A stretch of DNA of 64,000 bases, taken from NCBI GenBank assembly GCA_030323885.1, contig CM059191.1, positions 103,650,292-103,714,291 of the forward strand. Direction: 5' to 3'. Origin of the DNA: Branchipolynoe longqiensis (taxonomy: Eukaryota > Annelida > Polychaeta > Phyllodocida > Polynoidae). Made by a program: the position numbers and the translations under genes. Each line of letters starts with the position of its first letter. Position 1 is the stretch's first letter. The notes below the pieces were generated by a model, which searched no databases, was not told the DNA's origin, and saw only the letters and a program-made list of their open reading frames with translations. Shown piece after piece: positions 9,871-21,340 of this stretch.

Positions 9871-10738
9871 GGATCGGTTAGGGCGCAGACCTCCTGTGCG
9901 GAAGGTCGGGGGGCTTGAATCTGACCCGAGTCAAATGAATTACTTTCAAAATGTATGTGTAGTATAAAGCATTTATACAAATATTAACATTATGGAACCT
10001 TTTATTATATATTTTGCATATTAGATTCGAACCCGCAACCCCCAAGTTTGCATGCTGTACGGTGCTGGCCTGGCTACCTAGCCTGGCGTTCGGCATTAAT
10101 AGGATAGGAGAAGGACTGGTTAGCACAGTGTCAGGATAATGTACATGTGTGGGATATCGGGTCATGTTGCCGGCGGTATGCCAGGTATGCAGGTATTGCA
10201 TAGGTATGCAGGTATTGCAGGTATAGTAAAACCTCAGGGAGTTTGATGCCCCTGCCTTGCAGCATTGTAAACCACTGCCTTGTGGTACATGTTCTTGACA
10301 GAACCAAAGGCTAAGGGAGCAAACCCTAAACAGAAAACCATGTCACTGTGGCAGCATTAAGGGCGGTTGATGTAAGGAACTCCCAACATCTCCCGACCAG
10401 CCACTGCAGGGACAAATAGTTTTGTGCCTGTCTTGACATGTTATTGCCGGTGTGAAACCTCGATTTGCTCCCTGAGAGAGTGCCGCTGGTAACTTGCAAA
10501 AGCCAGCAGCACTTTTGCAGGCAGCTTTCATGAAATGTGAGAGCGGCAGTCAAGTAATGGAAGCAGTCTTTGTCGCATCGCGACCGACAGCATGATGATG
10601 ATGATGATGATGATGATGATGCCGGCGGTGTGATTTCCCATTGTGGCAGCACTATAAAGTTGCAATAAGTGTGTAGTGTCACAAGTCAGTACCTATCCTG
10701 ATATGACCATAGATGTTGCCAGGCTGTAAAACCCCAAC
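9858..10738 (+). mobile_element. SINE family A split by a retroposon
   Basis: The head GGTGGCCGGATCGGTTAGGG and the body up to GTCATGTTGCCGGCGGT (10177) are continued after an insertion by GCCGGCGGTGTGATTTCCC (10621) and the normal 3' end GATGTTGCCAGGCTGTAAAA. A diverged or inserted patch also lies at 9945-10065. Confidence 0.75.
10178..10619 (+). mobile_element. 442-bp retroposon with ATG-repeat tail, 10-bp target duplication
   Basis: It is flanked by TGCCGGCGGT at 10168-10177 and 10620-10629, a perfect 10-bp target-site duplication. It ends in (ATG)n, and its 5' region is a degenerate form of the hairpin GGTATTGC...GCAATACC seen intact at 19440 and 63362. Other copies: 19438-19985, 52370-52775 and 63358-63451. 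It is non-autonomous. The longer copy at 19438 hints that it derives from the 3' end of a non-LTR element. Confidence 0.8.
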
Positions 10739-10739
10739 A

Positions 10740-11000
10740 AACAGCCAAACTGGTCCACACAGATAAATCTTATCTACGCAGGGAGGTGGAAGGGGGAAGC
10801 AGTGGTTTGTTAGTTTTTGTGGACATCCGGGATGTTATGCTTCACACTAACAAATCTTTCGGGGCGGAGGGCCGCCAAGGTGGGCACGGAGGCACATTTA
10901 TTATTTGTTTCTATGTTCTTTTCACCATCAGGACTGGTTTCAATAATTCAGGCTTAGGCTAGCAAAGCTCGAGTCTGCTACGACCCTGCTGCTGAAAATG
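10740..11000. other. unique stretch, no gene seen
   Basis: No exon pattern on either strand. It leads directly into the 49-bp array. Confidence 0.3.
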
Positions 11001-11004
11001 GCCT

Positions 11005-12150
11005 GATAGTGCGCGGCTCTGACTACACCGACAGTCCGCTATGACTGTTGGGTTATAGTGCATGGCTCTGACTACACCGACAGTCCGCTATGACTGTTGG
11101 GTTATAGTGCATGGCTCTAACTACACCGACTGTCCGCTAAGACTGTCGGGTTATAGGTTATTGCTCTAACTACACCGACAGTACGCTAAGACTGTCGGGT
11201 TATAGTGCATGGCTCTAACTACACGGACAGTCCGCTATGACTGTTCGGTTAGAGTGCATGCCTCTAACTACACGGACAGTCCGCTATGCCTGTTGGGTTT
11301 AAGTGCATGCCTCTAACTACACCGCCAGTCCGCTATGACTGTTGGGTTTAAGTGCATGGCTCTAACTACACCGACAGTCCGCTAAGGCTGTTGGGTTATA
11401 GTGCATGGATTTAACTACACCGACAGTCCGCTACAACTGTTGGGTTTAAGTGCATGCCTTTAACTACACCGGCAGACCGCTACGACTGTTGGGTTTAAGT
11501 GCATGGCTCTAACTACACCGACAGTCCGCTAAGACTGTCGGGTTATAGTGCATGGCTCTAACTGCACCAACAGTCCGCTTAGTCTGTTGGGTTATAGTGC
11601 ATTGCTCTAACTACACCGACAGTCCGCTAAGAATGTTGGGTTATAGTACATTGCTCTAACTACTCTAATAGTCTGCTAAGACTGTTGAATTATAGTGCAT
11701 GGCTCTAACTACACCGACTGTCCAATTAAACTGTTAGGTTATAGCGCACAGCTCTGACTACACCGACAGTCCGTTAAGACTGTTGGGGTGCATTGCTATA
11801 ACTACACCGACAGTCTGGTAAGACTGTTGGGTTATAGTGCATGGCTCCAACTACACTAATAGTCTGCTAAGACTGTTGAGTTATAGTGCGTGGCTCTAAC
11901 TACACCGACTGTCCAAGTAGACTGTTGGGTTATAGCGCACATCTCTGACTACACCGACAGTCCGTTAAGACTGTCGGGTTATAGTGGATTGCTATAACTA
12001 CACCGACAGTCTGCTAAGACTGTTCGGTTATAGTGCACGGCTCAAACTACACTAATAGTCTGTTAAGACTGTTGAGTTATAGTGCGTGGCTCTAACTACA
12101 CCGACTGTCTAATTAGACTGTCGGGTTATAGTGCATGCCTTTTACCACGC
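11005..12150. repeat. 49-bp hairpin satellite, about 23 copies
   Basis: The unit includes CTCTAACTACACCGACAGTC, CGCTAAGACTGTTGGGTTA and TAGTGCATGG. Each unit contains ACAGTC-6 nt-GACTGT, a 6-bp stem that is kept in most copies and sometimes changed on both sides. A few units are shorter. The array ends where the 20-bp array starts. Confidence 0.9.
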
Positions 12151-12159
12151 CGACGGTAC

Positions 12160-12935
12160 ATCAGAAGGGTGATTGATGTATTACGGGTGTTGTGGTGACA
12201 TCAGGGCCGGATGTCGGTGCTTCACAGCGGTTAGCGGTACATGAAAATTGGTAGCGATGTATCACACTGTGATTCAGTACCTCATAGCTGCCGTCAGTAC
12301 ATCTGAGGTGATGTCGGTACATCAGAGATGGCGTCGGTACATCCCATATGTTGTAGGTACATCATACTTTACAACGATGGTGCACGGACATCACGCCTAA
12401 TCCCGGTACACCAGAGGTGGAATCTGTACATCAAAGGTGGCGTCGGTACATCAGATACGTTGTCGGTACATCATAGTTGAGAATGTCATATTAGAGCTGA
12501 CGCCGGTACAAAAGAGGTGAGTTCTGTACGTCAGTTAGTGTTAGTACGTCAGATATATTGTCAGTACATGAGAGGTGGTGCCGGTACATCAGAAGTAGCA
12601 CCGGTACAAAGGAGGTGGCGTCGGTACATCAGCGGTGTTGTCGGTACGACGGAGGTGATGTCGGTACATCAGAGGTGGTGTTAGTACATCAGAGGTGATG
12701 GTGGTACACCAGAGGTTGTTTCGATACATCAGAGGTGGTGTCAGTACATCGGAGATGGTGTCGGTACATCAGAAGTGGTGTCGGTACATCAGAAGTGGTG
12801 TTGGTACATCAGAGCTGGTGTCGGTACATCAACGGTGGTGTCGGTTCACCAAATGTGGTGTCGGTACATCATAGGTAGTGTCGGTACACCAGAGCTGGTG
12901 TCAGTACATTGGAGGCGGCGTTGGGTAACATACAT
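12160..12935. repeat. 20-bp minisatellite, about 38 copies
   Basis: The unit is close to TCGGTACATCAGAGGTGGTG. GGTACATC is the best kept part. The first third is irregular (longer spacing) and the last two thirds are close to perfect 20-bp spacing. Confidence 0.9.
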
Positions 12936-13244
12936 TTGAGAGGAGAGCCCGGTACCCGGTTGTACCGGAATCAGTTTGCAGTCACGTCACTAGACTCAAG
13001 GCCACAACAGGAATCGGGGTATTCGGGGGTAATCGGCCTAGTCACAGCTCAGCACTAAGGGCGGGTGGAGGGTGGGTAGGGTGATGGTTGTGGAGGAGGT
13101 AGGGGCGGCGCCTGGAGGAGGCTGTGGGAGGTAATTCATCATCTTAGAGAAGGAGCATGTAAGGACCGGGCTGTCACTGCCTCCAGGGCGTGTGTTCACA
13201 ACCAACGGGCGGCCTCTCCCCCAGTAATCCCTGGGCACCTCCCC

Positions 13245-13960
13245 GCGCCCCGCCCGGCCGAGCCCCGCCCGAAACCGGCTCTCCCCTTCCCCGCCCAGCC
13301 CTGCCCAGCCCAGCGCGCGACCCCGCCCCGCCCCGGCCCGGCTCGCCCCTCAACCCCCTCTCCACCTCTCCCCCCTCTCCCCCTCCCCCACTCCCCTCAA
13401 CCCCTCTCCCCTTCTCTCCCTCCCCCTCTCCCCCCAATCCCCTCTCCCCCTCTCCACCTCCCCCTCAACCCCATCTCCACCACTCCCCCTCTCCACCACT
13501 CCCCTCAATCCCCTCTCCACCTCTACCCCCTCTCCCTTTCTCTCCCTCCCCCCTCTCCCCTCAATCTCCTCTCCCCCTCTACCCCTCTCACCTCAACCCT
13601 ATTTCCACCACTTCCCTCTCCACCACTCCCCTCAATCCCCTCTCCACCTCTACCACCTCTCCCTTTCTCTCCCTCCCCCTCTCCCCTCAATCTCCTCTCC
13701 GCCCTCTACCCCTCTCACCTCAACCCCGTCTCCACCACTCCCCTCTCCCCTCAATCCCCTCTCCCCTCTTCCCCCTCCCCCCTCTCTCCTCTCTCCCTGC
13801 TCCAGTCTTTACTCGCTCCGATCTCCATCATATCATTCCACCTTCTGTTCCCCCCACCCCCCCCTCTCACTCCCTTTCACTCCCTTTCACCCCCTCTCCC
13901 TTCACCTCCTTTCTCTCCACACCCATCTCTCTCCAACTCCCATTCTACCCAGAACCATAT
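13245..13960. repeat. pyrimidine tract, CCCCTCTCC type
   Basis: About 700 bp of CCCCTCTCCACCTC-like words. A higher-order repeat of about 140 bp is visible (CCTCAATCCCCTCTCC at several places). The 263-codon Pro/Ser frame is an artefact. Confidence 0.9.
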
Positions 13961-14214
13961 TTCTTCTCCACAAATAAATAAGAGCGACCTTCTATTTACA
14001 TTCATTCTCTCTGCGGAATTACTCCCTCCAAAAATATCGCCTGTAATTACTCCTCCTCAATTAGTGGGCAAGAAAGATTCAGGGCAATTGAGGCCAAGAG
14101 TGGAATACTGACAAGGGAAGGCTGGGGGCGGGGGGGTAGCGGAGGGGGGTAGTTGTGGGAGTGGTCCTAGCAATTGTGTAATCAAAGAGGGTCCACCCTT
14201 TTGCCTCCACCCAC

Positions 14215-15110
14215 TCACAGAGGCCACCCTCCTACTCCCCCCACTCACCCACCCACCCCCCCTATATACCTCCACTCCCCACCCACCCACCCACCTCCCC
14301 TACACCTCCACTCCGCGCCCACTCACCCACCCACCTCCCCTACACCTCCACCCCCTCACACTCCCTACTCGTCCCCTTCCCCACCCACACCACTGCCCCA
14401 CATTCCGCATTCCTCACCCGCACACCCGACCTCCCAACTCCTCCTCTCACCCACCCCCCCACACTCCCCCCCACTCTCCCACACCACCACTCCGCACACA
14501 CCTCCACCCACACTCCCGCACACCCTACCTCCCAACTCCTCTACGCACACACCCCTCCCACACTCACCCCACTCCTCCACACCACCACTCCCCTCACACC
14601 CCCACCCACATTCCCGCACACCACCTCACCAACACTTTTCCACCCACACTCCCCACACTCCCCCACACCCCCAATCCCCTCACACCCCCCACCCACACAC
14701 CCCCAGACCACCTCACCAACACTCTTCCACCCCTCACTCCTCCACCACTGCTCCCTCCCCACACTGCCCCACACCCCCGCCCACACATCACTCCCCAATT
14801 TCCTCCACACACCACTCCCCTCACTCCCCCACACACCACTCCCCACACACCACTTCCCTCACTCCCCACACACCACTCCCCTCACTTCTCCACAGCTGCA
14901 CCCTCCCCTCACTCCCGCACATCACCACCGCCCTCACATCCCCACACACCACTCCCCTCACATCCCCACACACCACTCCCCTCACTCCGCACTTACCACT
15001 CCCCCCACGACCCCCGTCACACCCCTATCCCCTACTGCCAGACTGCCCCCAGCCTCCCTCCCCCACCCCGCCCCACCCTTCCCCCACCTCTCGCCCCCAT
15101 TACCCGCTTT
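14215..15110. repeat. pyrimidine/CA-rich tract
   Basis: About 900 bp of CCACACACCACTCCCCTCAC-like words with almost no G on the plus strand. The 390-codon His/Pro/Ser frame that spans it is an artefact. Confidence 0.9.
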
Positions 15111-15277
15111 CATCCCATATCCAGCCTCCAGCTGCACCTTTGCTCTACAGGTGGGTGCTGGGGGGTGGGGAGGGGTCCCTGCGTTCACTCGGTGAAACCC
15201 ATGTACATGCATGCTGTGATCACGTGACAATGAATCCCGCTGAGAGACCTGCGACCCCTGCTTCCACACAGGGAGTG

Positions 15278-15600
15278 GGACGTAGCTCAGGCGGTAGAGT
15301 GTCCACCTGTGAAGGTGTAGGTCATCCGATCGATCGGGCTCAGTAGTCCCATTTGCAGTTTGGGCTATTTTCCGTTCCAACCAGTGGTCCACAACTGGTT
15401 CATAAAAGGATGTGGTATGTGCTGTCCTGTCTGTGGGAAAGTGCATGTAAAAGACCCCTTGCTGCTTATCGGAAAGAGTAGCCTATTTGGCGGCAGTGGG
15501 CTTCCTCAAAATAATATGTTAGAATGACCATATGTTTGATGTCCAATAGCCGATGATAAACATCAATGTGCTCTAGAGGCATCATTAAAAAAAAAAGAGC
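15278..15600 (+). mobile_element. tRNA-derived SINE of mollusc type (family B), copy 2
   Basis: This is the fuller copy. A-box TAGCTCAGGCGGTAGAG at about 15293, body AACCAGTGGTCCACAACTGG, TGTGGTATGTGCTGTCCTGT, AAAAGACCCCTTGCTGC, GAAAGAGTAGCC, and an A-rich end (ATTAAAAAAAAAAGAGC). The ACCAGT...ACTGG pair forms a short hairpin, as in related SINEs. Confidence 0.8.
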
Positions 15601-15941
15601 TTTTTTGGCCTGCTTCCAGACCACCCACCGAATCATCTCCACACAAGCTGGAGAGGAGATGATGATGATTAAATGGATTAACACAAAGAATAATGAAAGC
15701 TGGACTTTGGGTTCTTTGCAATCTACAAACAGTTACAAGCCATAAACCAAAAGCAAGAAAACCCAAATTACTACTCAAACAAAATTCAGAAGATTTAAAT
15801 CAGATTGAATTAGTGCTGCTCAGCAGTTAAAACAAGTGTTAACACACTAATCTGTTATGAGCACAGTACAAAAATTGATCACGAAAAAACCCCACTAAAA
15901 TCTGAAAATAACTTTCGGGTATTTGTTCTTCTTTTATTTAA
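15601..15941. other. unique AT-rich stretch, no gene seen
   Basis: Only short chance open frames; no repeat recognised. Confidence 0.3.
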
Positions 15942-16285
15942 AGTTGCGTGGTTTGATGGTTTGGAGTTTCTGTCATTTTCTAAGATTAATATATTAGGTT
16001 GATCATCCTGATCTATTTTAGTTTGAAGTAACTGACTTTAAATTGCTAACTTTTGAGATAATTGAAGTGCAAACACAGAAGATTATATTTTGGCAAGCAT
16101 GCCGAAACTCTGCCGCTATCGGCTTCAGCAATAACAGCTTCTATTAAATTAACCTAGTTTTCCTTTCTATATGGCAACACATGCTTAACCCATCCTGTCA
16201 GTATCTAAATTAGAAATGTGGAATCAAATCAAGATAATTCTTTTTGTTTTGAAAAGTTGATGCTTCCTTGGATTATGCAGCTTTA
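15942..16285 (+). mobile_element. TTAA-ended MITE family, copy 3
   Basis: It begins TTTAAAGTTGCGTGGTTTGA and ends GATTATGCAGCTTTAATTG. Its body is collinear with the copies at 2185 and 58395. Confidence 0.65.
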
Positions 16286-16394
16286 ATTGAACTTCATTAG
16301 TTTCTACAAAATATTTAAATATTATTTTGTTTATGTTGCATGCTCTGTGTATCCCAGGAGAACTAATTACCCAGCAGGCTGCATTATCCATGAG

Positions 16395-16530
16395 ACCACG
16401 TGATCAGGTCATGGTGCTGGCGGCATGGACTTATAAAGTCGCCATGAGTGTGCTCTGTCACACGTCGGTACCCGTCCTGATATGACCTTAGATGTTGCCA
16501 GGAGGTAAAGCTCCAACAACCAACCAACCA
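16395..16530 (+). mobile_element. SINE family A, 3' fragment
   Basis: Starts at CACGTGATCAGGTCATGGTG and ends at the family tail (GATGTTGCCAGGAGGTAAAG, then CAACAACCAACC). The tRNA-like head is missing. Confidence 0.6.
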
Positions 16531-16899
16531 TGTGTGCTTTTGTGATAGAGAACCAGTGCATGATACCCCCCCCCCCCACCAGCCCCTGCTAGACGAGGTT
16601 GTGTGCGTGTGTGGGGGGGGGGGGTATCGGGATGGGTGAGGGGTGTGGGTGATAGGGTTTGTAATGACAGGTCTGTGACAGCACCAGGCCCTAGAGGCCC
16701 GTCCACAGCACCAACAGATGAGACATTATGATTAGAAATTGGCGGTAGCTTCCTGGTGGCTTCCTGGTGGCTTCCCGCGTGGCTTCCCAGGTGGCTTCTG
16801 ATTGGGCCCGCCCCCGCTGCGTGCCGCGGCCCGCCTTTGATCGTCAAGATACAAAGACGTGCCGTCCCGCACCCCCCGCCAGTCATGTCCAAATATGGG

Positions 16900-17420
16900 C
16901 ACTCACAGCGGCCGGGTGGGAGGAGGAGGGGGTGGTGTAGGAGGGCTTGGTATTGGGGTGGGTGATGGTGGGGTGTAGGGGTGTTGGGTGTTGGGTGTGG
17001 GTGTTGTGTGATGTGGATGACTGGGGTGGCATGACTGGGCGGCATGGGGGTGTGGGGGTGTCATGTTGTGTGTAGAGAGGGGGTGGGGTGTAGGGGTGAT
17101 TGAATGTGGGAGGTAGAGTGTTGGCAGTGAGGAGTTGGGTGGGTGTAGGGTGGAGGCATGATGTGGTGTGTAGTTTGGGAGTGTGGGAGTGTCTGGACAT
17201 GGAGTATGACATGTGGAGTTTGCTTGTGGAGGACAGGGGTGTGGTGGTGGTGGTGGTGGTGGAGCGATGCGTTGAGGTGGTGGTAGGGTGTGTGCGGTGT
17301 GGAGTTAAGGGCCTGTGTGTGGGATGTGGGGAAAGTGGACTGTGGGGTTGTGGGGCTGTGGGTGTGGGTGTGGGTGGGGCTGTGGGGGTGTGGGTGTGGG
17401 GAGGAGACGCTATAAGAGGC
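16900..17420. repeat. G/T-rich simple repeat tract
   Basis: GTGGGTGTTGGGTGTGGGTG-like words run nearly continuously, with a (TGG)n patch at 17240. The 15-bp unit CTTCCTGGTGGCTTC at 16748-16800 is a separate short array just upstream. Confidence 0.8.
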
Positions 17421-17559
17421 AGGTCTGACTACGTAAGGATTGTGATTGGATCAGAGTAATACGTTTTCATCTGACGTCAAAGGAGGAGAAAGAAGCCAGT
17501 CGGAGACGCGCCCACTGAGACTCGGCAATAAAAGAGACTCAGTGTCGGAGAGAATCTGA

Positions 17560-17850
17560 ATATCAGAGTCGGAGAGAGCCGGAGAAAGTCGGAGAGAGTC
17601 GGAGACAGTAGGAGAGAGTCAGAGAGGGTCGGAGAGAATTGGAGAGAATTGGAGAGAATCGGAGAGAGTCGGAGAGAGTCGGAGAGCGTCGCAGAGGGTC
17701 GGAGAGAGTCGGAGAGAGTCGGAGACAGTAGGAGGCAGTCGGAGAGAGTCGGAGAGAATTGGAGAGAATCGGAGAGAGTCGGAGAGAGTTGGAGAGAGTC
17801 GCAGAGGGTCGCAGAGGGTAGCAGAGAGTCGGAGAAACTCGGAGTCTGCG
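17560..17850. repeat. 10-bp purine minisatellite
   Basis: Unit GGAGAGAGTC, about 28 copies, with a TCGGAGAGAG register and occasional GCAGAGGGTC variants. The 78-codon Arg/Glu/Ser frame is an artefact. Confidence 0.9.
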
Positions 17851-18394
17851 ACTCTGTGAATATCAGAGTCAGAGAGTGTCAGTGACCCAAGGACTCAGTC
17901 TGAGAGTCGAAGGACCTCAGTCTTTGAGGCGGAATGCCGGGTGAGATCAGCGGTACAGCTGCATGTACACGTGCGGTGGTGCGGGTACAAGGAGGAGGAG
18001 AGCGCTGCAACGCCCCCTATGATTAGACTATGTGATTTACAACACCCCACCCTCTCTATTGAGGCGCAGCAGAATGGACAAGAACAGAGTGGGAGCAGGG
18101 TTGTAATGTTTATTACATCAGAGGAGGTTATGCAGGTGATTGTTTAAGTGGAGTCTTCCACTCGTGTATGTTTCGTAGTGGGTGGACAGGGCGCTGATTT
18201 GTAGGCCTCTTCTTGATTGCGGGTTTGACCGGAAAGAGTGACGTGAGGGAGACACGTTAATACCCTTCAGGGCGAGAGGGCCGGCTGCAGATTGGTGGGG
18301 GAGGTAGGTGGTGGGGCGGGGCGGTCGGGGCGGGACGGGGCGGGGCGGGGCTGGGTGCGTGGGGCGGGGCGTGGTTAGACAGGTGTCCACCCAC

Positions 18395-18496
18395 TGTGTG
18401 CCGACACCCCGAGTAACGATCTCCTACACGCAGACGCAGACCGAAATTGGAGCCGGGCTGTACGGCCACGTACTGCCAGTACAGACCGGCCGGCAC
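18395..18496 (-). CDS. internal exon of an unrecognised gene (exon b)
   Basis: A long pyrimidine-rich tract (TCCTGTTCTGTCTGTTTGTC on the minus strand) leads to GGCCAG at 18497-18502. The exon then begins in phase 0 and reads 34 codons to a GTGGGT donor at 18394-18389. The peptide starts VPAGLYWQYVAVQPG and continues SNFGLRLRVGDRYSG; it is not low-complexity. The upstream exon at 20650-20785 also ends in phase 0, so the two can be spliced in frame. I do not recognise the family. No downstream exon is certain; an open stretch at 18118-18260 followed by AATAAA is one possibility. Confidence 0.5.
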
Positions 18497-18499
18497 CTG

Positions 18500-18970
18500 G
18501 CCACGTGGACAAACAGACAGAACAGGACCAGCAAGAGGGAGGGGGGAGTGGTTAGGGTTGCCTCTTGCACAGTGGATGGGGCAGGTCCTAGCACACTGGG
18601 TGGGAGGGGGAGGAGGGAGGGTGAGGGTGTTGGTCTGGCCCTTATCCACAGGGACTGGGAAGGAGCAGGTCCTAGCACACAGGGAGGGTCGAATGGAGGG
18701 AGGGCTGGGCCTCACTACGCACAGGGAGGTGGGGGAGGGAAGGAGTGTCAGAGGGGTGACAGGGTTCATACGCACGGGGGAGGAAGGGAGGGGGTACTTG
18801 CCCTTACACAGAGGGAGAGGGTACGAGCTACAGGCGCGTCTATGCACAGGTGTGGGGGAGGCGAGGCCTCTCATACCGGGAGGACGTGGGACGGATGTTC
18901 TAGACACTGCGGGGAGAGGGGGGAGGGGGAGGGAGGGGGAGGGAGGGAGGGGGAGGTAGGGGGAACGGTC
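18500..18970. repeat. G-rich tract
   Basis: GGGAGGGAGGGGGAGG-type sequence, densest at 18590-18640 and 18910-18965. The acceptor of the exon at 18395-18496 sits at its edge. Confidence 0.7.
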
Positions 18971-19019
18971 GGTGGTTCTGGTCAACTCCTCGTATGAAGG
19001 TCAAGTAGTGAAAGCAGCT

Positions 19020-19235
19020 AAACTATTGAAACACTGAACGACTGAAACACTGAAACACTGAACCACTGACAAACTGAAACATTGAAACACTAAAACACTG
19101 AAACACTGACGAACTGAAACACTGACGAACTGAAACACTGATGAACTGAAACACTGAACCACTCAAACACTTAACCACTGAAACACTGACGAACTGAAAC
19201 ACTGAACGCCTGAGACTCTAAAACACAGAACAACT
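19020..19235. repeat. ACTGAAAC minisatellite
   Basis: Irregular array of ACTGAAACACTGACGAACTG-like words with spacing of about 8-18 bp. Confidence 0.8.
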
Positions 19236-19437
19236 GAAAAGCTGGCAACACTCTTGTCGTCACGTGACTGTGTATATCAACTATTTATGGATGATATGAT
19301 GAGATGGTTCGAACAAAATAGGCAATAGCAAAATATTAATCAGGCATCACAAATATTACAGTTATTGTATACATGTAGACTAGAGCATATTCATGTGCCT
19401 TTAGCTTATATCATTGATTTACTGATCACACCTGTGA

Positions 19438-19985
19438 GGCAGGTATTGCAGGTATAGCAATACCTCAGGGAATTTGACACCCCTGCCCTGCAGAGTTGTA
19501 AACCACTGCCTTGTGGTACAGGTTCTTGACAGAACAGAAGGCTAAGGGAGCAAACCCTAAACAGAAAACCATGTCACTGTGGCAGCATTATGGGCGGTAG
19601 ATGTATGAAACTCCCAACATCTCCCGACCAGCCACTGCAGGGACAAATAGTTTTGCGCCTGTCTTGACATGTTCTTGCCAATGTGAAACCTCTATTTGCT
19701 CCCGAGAGAGTGCCGCTGGTAACTTGCAAAAGCCAGCAGCAATTCAACACCTTTGCAGGCAGCTTTCATGAAATGTACAACCGCACAAAACACCATACCG
19801 GCTCGGTCGTCGCCCGGGTTACCAAGGACTGCGCTGCTCGAGCTGATCTTCCGTTGCTGAAGCTCAGAGACATTAAGACCGACTCATGGACGAAACTCTC
19901 ACAGCAGAGAGCTAAATGGAGAGTGGCAGTCAAGTAATGAAAGCATTCTTTGTCGCATTGCAACTGACAGCATGATGATCATGAG
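19438..19985 (+). mobile_element. retroposon with ATG-repeat family, long copy
   Basis: It begins with an intact hairpin (GGTATTGC, 7-nt loop, GCAATACC). It follows the 10178 copy, but carries about 120 extra bases at 19777-19920. In this copy a frame runs to the stop at 19937 and ends AKWRVAVK, reminiscent of the C-termini of non-LTR reverse transcriptases (family impression only). The short copies look like deletions between AAATG repeats. Confidence 0.7.
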
Positions 19986-20329
19986 GAGACCTGTGAGGAG
20001 ACATTCATACAATGACTGTGATTTGCTGTTGCAGTTAGTCCTATAGTAGTGCAATAGGGATTGTGCAAATAATGTTGGCTTGATTCATTTAAATTGCCTT
20101 GGTCAACAATAGCTTTGTGGCTAGTCTATGTTGTATTAGTTCAGTCAGGCATTGCACCGTAGAGGTTTATACTTTAGTAGTTGTTGTTATATATTTTACT
20201 TTTTTCGCAGGGGTATATGAGATGGGGGTCAAGGAGAAAATGAAGGTGGGCAGGGGTTGCTTATATGTGAGACAATTTTACATTCCACGGTAAAACTATG
20301 GCGATATAAGCGGTAGACATTGGAAAGGA

Positions 20330-20370
20330 TGACCTGACGGTGACCTGACGGTGACCTGACGGTGACCTAC
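20330..20370. repeat. 11-bp tandem repeat
   Basis: GGTGACCTGAC repeated about three and a half times. Confidence 0.8.
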
Positions 20371-20649
20371 TAAAGGCAGCTAGCACGATAACGCTGGGAT
20401 CCACCTCTTCACATGTCCACATGTCCACATATCCACATCCAGGTGATAAGAGGGGGGGAGGGCGGGTAGCAGGTTCAGCATTGTGTATTATACCCATCAA
20501 TAACATGCGCACACCCCCCCTTCAACCCCCCTCCCCACTCACCCACTCTCCTCCCTCCCGGAGCCCCCATCACACAATGACATACAGCCACCTGCCTCCC
20601 ACCTCCAGGGGGTTGCATATGGAATTAGCTGGTTGCCAAGGCAACTCAC

Positions 20650-20785
20650 CTGAAGGAGTCGGCCATGTTTGTTAAAGAGAAGCATGGGATCAATGCGATG
20701 GGGGCCTTTGTTGGTCCAGCACGTAGGGTCTAGTGTGTGCACCTCCCGCCAGGGGAGCGGTATAGACGCAGGCAGCAAGTAATGG
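20650..20785 (-). CDS. internal exon of an unrecognised gene (exon a)
   Basis: On the minus strand the acceptor GATGTTTTCAG precedes base 20785 and the donor CTTCAG|GTGAGTTG follows base 20650; both are near consensus. The 136-nt exon enters in phase 2 and leaves in phase 0, encoding 45 residues with mixed composition (for example WREVHTLDPTCWTNKGPHR, then LLFNKHGRLLQ). It joins in frame to the exon at 18395-18496. The protein family is not recognised. A preceding exon must lie at a higher coordinate and end with two spare bases; I could not place it. Confidence 0.6.
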
Positions 20786-20889
20786 CTGAAAACATCACTT
20801 TAGTCATACCATTTCTACTAGGCAGCTTCGTCTTTTACTAGCTCAAGGTCAACTTATTGAATTGCCAGTTAGAATATCTCGTTCTTTGT

Positions 20890-21260
20890 CTATGCTTATC
20901 TAATATATATACATATATATCTATATATACAATAAATATGTATATCAAATATATTTGACAAAAGTTAGTTTGAATATTATATATACGGTTTACTATATAT
21001 ATATTATGTAAAATATATATTATTTACAGTATATATGATGCACAAGATATATGATGGAAAATGTATATGAGTTACACTATATATGATGTACAATATATGT
21101 GATGTACTATATAATATAGTTTACAGTATATATGATGTGCAATATGCACAGTATATATGATGCATAAGTATGTATGATGTGAACAATTTATATGATTTAC
21201 AAAATAAAAGATGTACAATATAAAAATGATGAACTATCAATATGATGCTCAATATATATT
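20890..21260. repeat. AT-rich TATATGATGTACAATA minisatellite
   Basis: Degenerate array of TATATGATGTACAATATA words, spacing about 18-25 bp. Confidence 0.75.
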
Positions 21261-21340
21261 ATTGTAGTAGTCTGTACATGAGCCCCATTACCATGCAGTG
21301 GCGGCAGACACTATGCCGCACATCTACACAGTTACATTGA

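Noticed and set aside
13190..15346. 263- and 390-codon plus frames, Pro/His/Ser-rich
   Set aside because: Pyrimidine tract artefacts; no start context, splice site or normal composition.
16488..17045. 185-codon minus frame
   Set aside because: Its two ends are a SINE tail and a G/T-rich tract; the middle has no acceptor/donor pair.
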